From assembly GCA_945878515.1 (NCBI GenBank), contig CAMCTL010000121.1, forward strand, positions 1-10,879: DNA of 10,879 bases. Reading direction: 5' to 3'. The number at the start of each line of letters is the position of its first letter. The first letter of the stretch is position 1. The notes below the pieces were generated by a model. The model had not been told where the DNA came from, did not search any database, and was given only the letters and a program-made list of their open reading frames with translations. Below are positions 8,284 to 10,879 of this stretch, in pieces. The translations under genes were made by a program, and so were the position numbers. Origin of the DNA: Flavobacterium psychrophilum. GTDB lineage: Bacteria > Bacteroidota > Bacteroidia > Flavobacteriales > Flavobacteriaceae.

Positions 8284-8316
8284 GATTTTAGATTTTAGAT
8301 CTTAGATTTTAGATTT
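8284..8316. repeat. GATTTTA heptamer array in the dnaE leader
   Basis: GATTTTA repeats at exact 7-bp steps, with units starting at 8284, 8291, 8298 (GATCTTA variant), 8305 and a partial at 8312, about 4.7 copies. It begins three bases before the dnaE start codon, so it lies inside the predicted dnaE 5' leader. The same heptamer forms arrays in the leuC-leuD spacer. Confidence 0.85.
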
Positions 8317-8366
8317 CTATTTATGGTAACGTAAACCCAAAAAAAATACATCTGATTTTTCAATTC

Positions 8367-8397
8367 CAAAAATACATTTTATGGGGTTGAATTTCAA
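8367..8397 (-). promoter_or_regulatory. Promoter for dnaE (TTG-N20-TATTTTTG)
   Basis: On the minus strand TTG (complement of 8395-8397) and TATTTTTG (complement of 8367-8374, matching TAnnTTTG) are 20 bp apart, as expected for the Bacteroidota primary sigma factor (-33 and -7 boxes). Transcription would start near 8360-8363, giving a dnaE leader of about 80 bases that includes the heptamer array. Found by eye; such AT-rich motifs also arise by chance. Confidence 0.5.
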
Positions 8398-8832
8398 TTA
8401 TAGTTATCAACAAAAGCCTATTTAAATAAACTAAAAAATCAGCATAGAATTTTTTTGGATGTCGTAGTATTTTAGTAAATAAATTGCTCTAAATACTATT
8501 AAAAACATCCATTTCAGACCACGTTTTGTGATAATAAAATGCAAATAAAATGCTGTTTTAGGCAATTGAATAAAACCACTAAAACCATTATCATTATTAA
8601 TTATTTGGACTATTTTGTATTTTGATAAAGTATTTACAACCAAGCCCTCGAATTACATTAAAATTTTATTAATACTTTAAACTTAAAAAAAGCGCTCATT
8701 TGCATATTAAATACTGTCAACATTAAAATTAAAGTCGAAATAAAAAAGCAGCTATAAATCACCAACCACGAACCAGAAGCTGCAAAGTGTTCTAAAACCT
8801 TTTTGGGTATCGTATATAAGTTAATAATAAAA
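8398..8832. other. Divergent intergenic region, no supported gene
   Basis: This 435-bp AT-rich stretch lies between the dnaE and leuC promoters. It contains a 70-codon minus-strand frame with a TTG start (8431-8643), whose product resembles nothing I know and looks like chance hydrophobic codons. It also contains a short plus-strand frame (8539-8625) with a Thr/Ile run, and one inverted repeat (8748-8783). I see no tRNA, riboswitch or transposon end. It may hold upstream regulatory sites for leuC. Confidence 0.6.
8742..8783 (-). terminator. Weak terminator-like inverted repeat (minus strand)
   Basis: GCAGCT (8748-8753) and AGCTGC (8778-8783) can pair as a six-base stem around a 24-base loop. 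On the minus strand the stem is followed directly by six T (complement of 8742-8747), the layout of an intrinsic terminator. The stem is short and the loop long, and no gene ends here, so a real terminator would imply a small minus-strand transcript. Alternatively it is an operator-like site upstream of leuC, or chance. Confidence 0.22.
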
Positions 8833-8862
8833 TTGACTGTTTTATTTCTTTTTTTAAATTTG
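8833..8862 (+). promoter_or_regulatory. Promoter for leuCD (TTG-N19-TAAATTTG)
   Basis: TTG (8833-8835) and TAAATTTG (8855-8862, an exact TAnnTTTG match) are separated by 19 bp, the typical Bacteroidota -33/-7 spacing. Transcription would start near 8867-8870, giving a leader of about 42 A-rich bases before the leuC ATG at 8911. No attenuator hairpin fits in so short a leader, so control would be at initiation or by another route. Confidence 0.65.
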
Positions 8863-8910
8863 CCAGCATTGTTTTAAAAAGAGAAACACATTTAATAAAA
8901 ATAGTTAAAA

Positions 8911-10305
8911 ATGAGTACTACATTATTCGACAAGGTATGGGATTCGCACGTGGTGCGTCAAATTGAAGATGGACCAGACGTGTTTTTTATTGACCGTCAT
9001 TTCATCCATGAAGTGACAAGTCCCGTTGCTTTTTTAGGTTTAAAAGAAAGAGGAATTACGGTTTTATATCCGGAACGCACATTCGCAACTGCCGATCACA
9101 ACACACCAACCATAAACCAACATTTGCCTGTTGAAGATGCATTATCTGCCAATCAGCTAAAGGCCTTAGAAGATAATGCAGCCGAATATGGTATTTCACA
9201 CTGGGGACTGGGTCACCAAAAAAACGGAATTGTGCATGTAGTAGGTCCTGAAAACGGAATTACTTTGCCGGGTGCGACCATCGTTTGTGGAGATTCCCAC
9301 ACTTCTACTCACGGAGCTTTCGGAGCAATTGCTTTCGGAATTGGAACATCCGAGGTGGAAATGGTGCTTTCTACGCAATGTATTATGCAACCGAAACCAA
9401 AGAAAATGCGCATCAACGTAAATGGTGTTTTGAGTAAAGGTGTTGGTCCAAAAGATGTGGCTTTATATATTATTTCAAAACTAACAACATCTGGAGGAAC
9501 TGGATATTTTGCTGAATATGCAGGAAATGTTTTTGAGGATATGTCAATGGAAGGCCGAATGACCGTTTGTAACTTAAGTATTGAAATGGGTGCTCGTGGT
9601 GGTATGATTGCTCCAGACCAAAAAACATTTGATTTCTTGGAAGGACGTTTATACGCACCAAAAGGAGAAGCTTGGACAAAAGCAGTAGAATATTGGAAAA
9701 CTTTAAAAACAGATGTTGATGCAGTTTTTGATGCTGAATTAAATATAGACGCAGCTGATATTGAACCAATGATTACTTATGGTACAAATCCTGGAATGGG
9801 AATTGGTATTTCAAAAAACATTCCGAACGCCAATCAAGTAGAAGGTGGTGAAGAAACTTATAAAAAATCTTTAGCCTATATGGGCTTTGAAGAAAACGAC
9901 GTGATGATTGGAAAACCAATCGATTTTGTTTTCTTAGGAAGTTGTACCAATGGCAGAATTGAAGATTTCAGGGCTTTTACAGAAATTGTGAAAGGACGCC
10001 AGAAAGCAGATAATGTTACCGCTTGGTTAGTTCCAGGTTCGCACGTTGTCGAAGCACAAATTAAAGAAGAAGGACTATTGGACATTCTAACCGAAGCAGG
10101 TTTTGTATTGCGTCAACCGGGTTGTTCGGCTTGTTTAGCAATGAACGACGATAAAGTTCCTGCTGGAAAATATGCGGTAAGTACATCCAATAGAAACTTC
10201 GAAGGTCGTCAAGGACCAGGTGCAAGGACTCTATTAGCAAGTCCAATTATGGCCGCAGCAGCAGCAGTTACTGGGAAACTGACAGACCCAAGAGATTTAT
10301 TTTAG
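8911..10305 (+). CDS. leuC: 3-isopropylmalate dehydratase large subunit
   Basis: Large subunit of isopropylmalate isomerase, a cytoplasmic [4Fe-4S] enzyme of the aconitase family. It converts 2-isopropylmalate to 3-isopropylmalate in leucine synthesis, working as a heterodimer with LeuD. At 464 residues it matches the usual LeuC length (466 in E. coli). The three cluster cysteines are present: C345 in GSCTNGR, and C405 and C408 in PGCSAC. Other family motifs are [20 protein letters not shown] (127-146) and [10 protein letters not shown] (426-435). The ATG at 8911 follows an A-rich leader and the promoter at 8833-8862. leuD follows on the same strand after a 173-bp spacer, so the two are probably co-transcribed. 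The spacer is long for this gene pair and is full of heptamer repeats. I see no frameshift or missing catalytic residue. Confidence 0.98.
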   Translation: MSTTLFDKVWDSHVVRQIEDGPDVFFIDRHFIHEVTSPVAFLGLKERGITVLYPERTFATADHNTPTINQHLPVEDALSANQLKALEDNAAEYGISHWGLGHQKNGIVHVVGPENGITLPGATIVCGDSHTSTHGAFGAIAFGIGTSEVEMVLSTQCIMQPKPKKMRINVNGVLSKGVGPKDVALYIISKLTTSGGTGYFAEYAGNVFEDMSMEGRMTVCNLSIEMGARGGMIAPDQKTFDFLEGRLYAPKGEAWTKAVEYWKTLKTDVDAVFDAELNIDAADIEPMITYGTNPGMGIGISKNIPNANQVEGGEETYKKSLAYMGFEENDVMIGKPIDFVFLGSCTNGRIEDFRAFTEIVKGRQKADNVTAWLVPGSHVVEAQIKEEGLLDILTEAGFVLRQPGCSACLAMNDDKVPAGKYAVSTSNRNFEGRQGPGARTLLASPIMAAAAAVTGKLTDPRDLF

Positions 10306-10311
10306 AGTGAA

Positions 10312-10329
10312 GATTTTAGATTTTAGATT
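10312..10329. repeat. GATTTTA heptamer array after leuC
   Basis: GATTTTA units start at 10312, 10319 and 10326 (partial), six bases after the leuC stop codon. The array is the exact complement of sequence in the reversed array at 10437-10454 (18 bases) and of TAAAATCTAAAA at 10352-10363 (12 bases), so it can fold on either in the leuCD transcript. Confidence 0.8.
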
Positions 10330-10407
10330 GTTGCGAATAGCTTTACTTTTTTAAAATCTAAAACTTCAGATAAAAAATCACATATAATATTTAATACAAA
10401 ACCATTT

Positions 10408-10475
10408 AAGATTTAAGATTTCGTCTTTCGGAGGACAATCTAAAATCTAAAATCTAAAATCTAAAATCTAAAATT
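10408..10475. repeat. Heptamer arrays in both orientations around a small hairpin, before leuD
   Basis: Two degenerate TAAGATT units (about 10407-10420) are followed by a short hairpin, GTCTT-TCGG-AGGAC (10423-10436). Then come five units in reverse orientation, TAAAATC, starting at 10441, 10448, 10455, 10462 and 10469. The left units can pair with the right ones with small bulges, extending the central hairpin. The array ends four bases before the leuD ATG, so the folded RNA could limit access to the leuD start. Confidence 0.75.
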
Positions 10476-10478
10476 AAA

Positions 10479-10879
10479 ATGGCATACGATAAATTTAATA
10501 TCCTTACGAGTAGTGCAGTGCCACTACCAATAGAAAACGTAGATACAGATCAAATCATCCCAGCTCGTTTCCTGAAAGCTACAAAACGTGAAGGTTTTGG
10601 AGATAACCTTTTCAGAGACTGGAGATACAACGGAGACAATACTCCAAAAGCGGATTTCGTTTTAAACGACAACACCTACAGCGGAAAAATCCTTGTGGGC
10701 GGAAAAAACTTCGGTTCGGGTTCTTCAAGAGAGCACGCGGCTTGGGCGGTGTACGATTATGGATTTCGTGCGGTAGTTTCAAGTTTCTTCGCTGATATTT
10801 TCAAAGGAAATTGTTTGAATATTGGTGTTTTGCCTGTTCAAGTGAGTCCAGAATTTGCAGAAACTATTTTTAAAGCGAT
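10479..10879 (+). CDS. leuD: 3-isopropylmalate dehydratase small subunit (partial, 3' end outside window)
   Basis: Small, swivelling subunit of isopropylmalate isomerase, partner of LeuC in leucine synthesis. The visible 133 residues are about two thirds of the usual length of about 200. Family motifs are [13 protein letters not shown] (20-32) and [17 protein letters not shown] (75-91), which build the substrate side of the active site. The ATG at 10479 opens [17 protein letters not shown], a normal LeuD start, and follows the reversed heptamer array by a few A-rich bases with no Shine-Dalgarno sequence. No separate promoter was found in the spacer, so it probably depends on the leuC promoter. 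The frame is intact to the window edge. Confidence 0.97.
   Translation, partial: MAYDKFNILTSSAVPLPIENVDTDQIIPARFLKATKREGFGDNLFRDWRYNGDNTPKADFVLNDNTYSGKILVGGKNFGSGSSREHAAWAVYDYGFRAVVSSFFADIFKGNCLNIGVLPVQVSPEFAETIFKA

Noticed and set aside
8539..8625. Short plus-strand frame with a TTKTIIIINYL run, like an amino-acid attenuator leader peptide
   Set aside because: The best leuC promoter lies downstream of it, no terminator/antiterminator pair follows, and leucine codons are few. The Ile/Asn run is expected in AT-rich sequence.
8431..8643. 70-codon minus-strand open frame with a TTG start
   Set aside because: No recognised domain, a TTG start, no promoter match upstream, and composition typical of translated AT-rich intergenic DNA. 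Kept only as a remark.
8665..8875. Minus-strand stop-to-stop frame with a membrane-like stretch (SWLVIYSCFFISTLILML)
   Set aside because: There is no early start codon, it overlaps the leuC promoter, and phenylalanine/isoleucine runs arise easily here. Probably chance.

Overview
The window looks like the chromosome of a low-GC member of the Bacteroidota, most likely a Flavobacterium-type Flavobacteriia. The support is: two promoter-like sites of the TTG-N19/20-TAnnTTTG type, A-rich leaders without clear Shine-Dalgarno sequences, and a DNA polymerase III alpha subunit with a fused N-terminal proofreading exonuclease. Intergenic arrays of a GATTTTA heptamer fit the same picture. The species is inferred from these features and was not identified by a search.

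Layout from left to right. (1) Bases 1-84, minus strand: the first 28 codons of an unrecognised protein that runs off the window. (2) Bases 85-476: no gene; this stretch holds a striking mirrored array of 21-bp units (about 226-447), with five to six copies in one orientation followed by about five in the other, around a centre at about 337.5. (3) Bases 551-3670, minus strand: a single-chain restriction-modification enzyme with a PD-ExK nuclease, a gamma-class N6-adenine methylase and a type-ISP-like C-terminal specificity region, but no helicase. Its conserved C-terminal tail continues in another frame down to base 477, so the gene carries a one-base frameshift near 578. (4) Bases 3700-8280, minus strand: dnaE, the replicative polymerase alpha subunit, with DEDDh exonuclease, degenerate PHP, polymerase, clamp-binding and OB regions. 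(5) Bases 8281-8910: a 630-bp divergent intergenic region with a heptamer array and one promoter facing each way. (6) Bases 8911-10305, plus strand: leuC. (7) A 172-173 bp leuC-leuD spacer with heptamer arrays that can fold on each other. (8) Bases 10479-10879, plus strand: the start of leuD, cut by the window edge.

Functionally there are three blocks. LeuC and LeuD form isopropylmalate isomerase for leucine synthesis. DnaE is core replication. The restriction-modification gene, 29 bp downstream of dnaE, is an accessory defence gene placed behind a housekeeping gene. The parts least explained by known genes are the mirrored 21-bp array directly after the restriction-modification gene and the recurring heptamer arrays.
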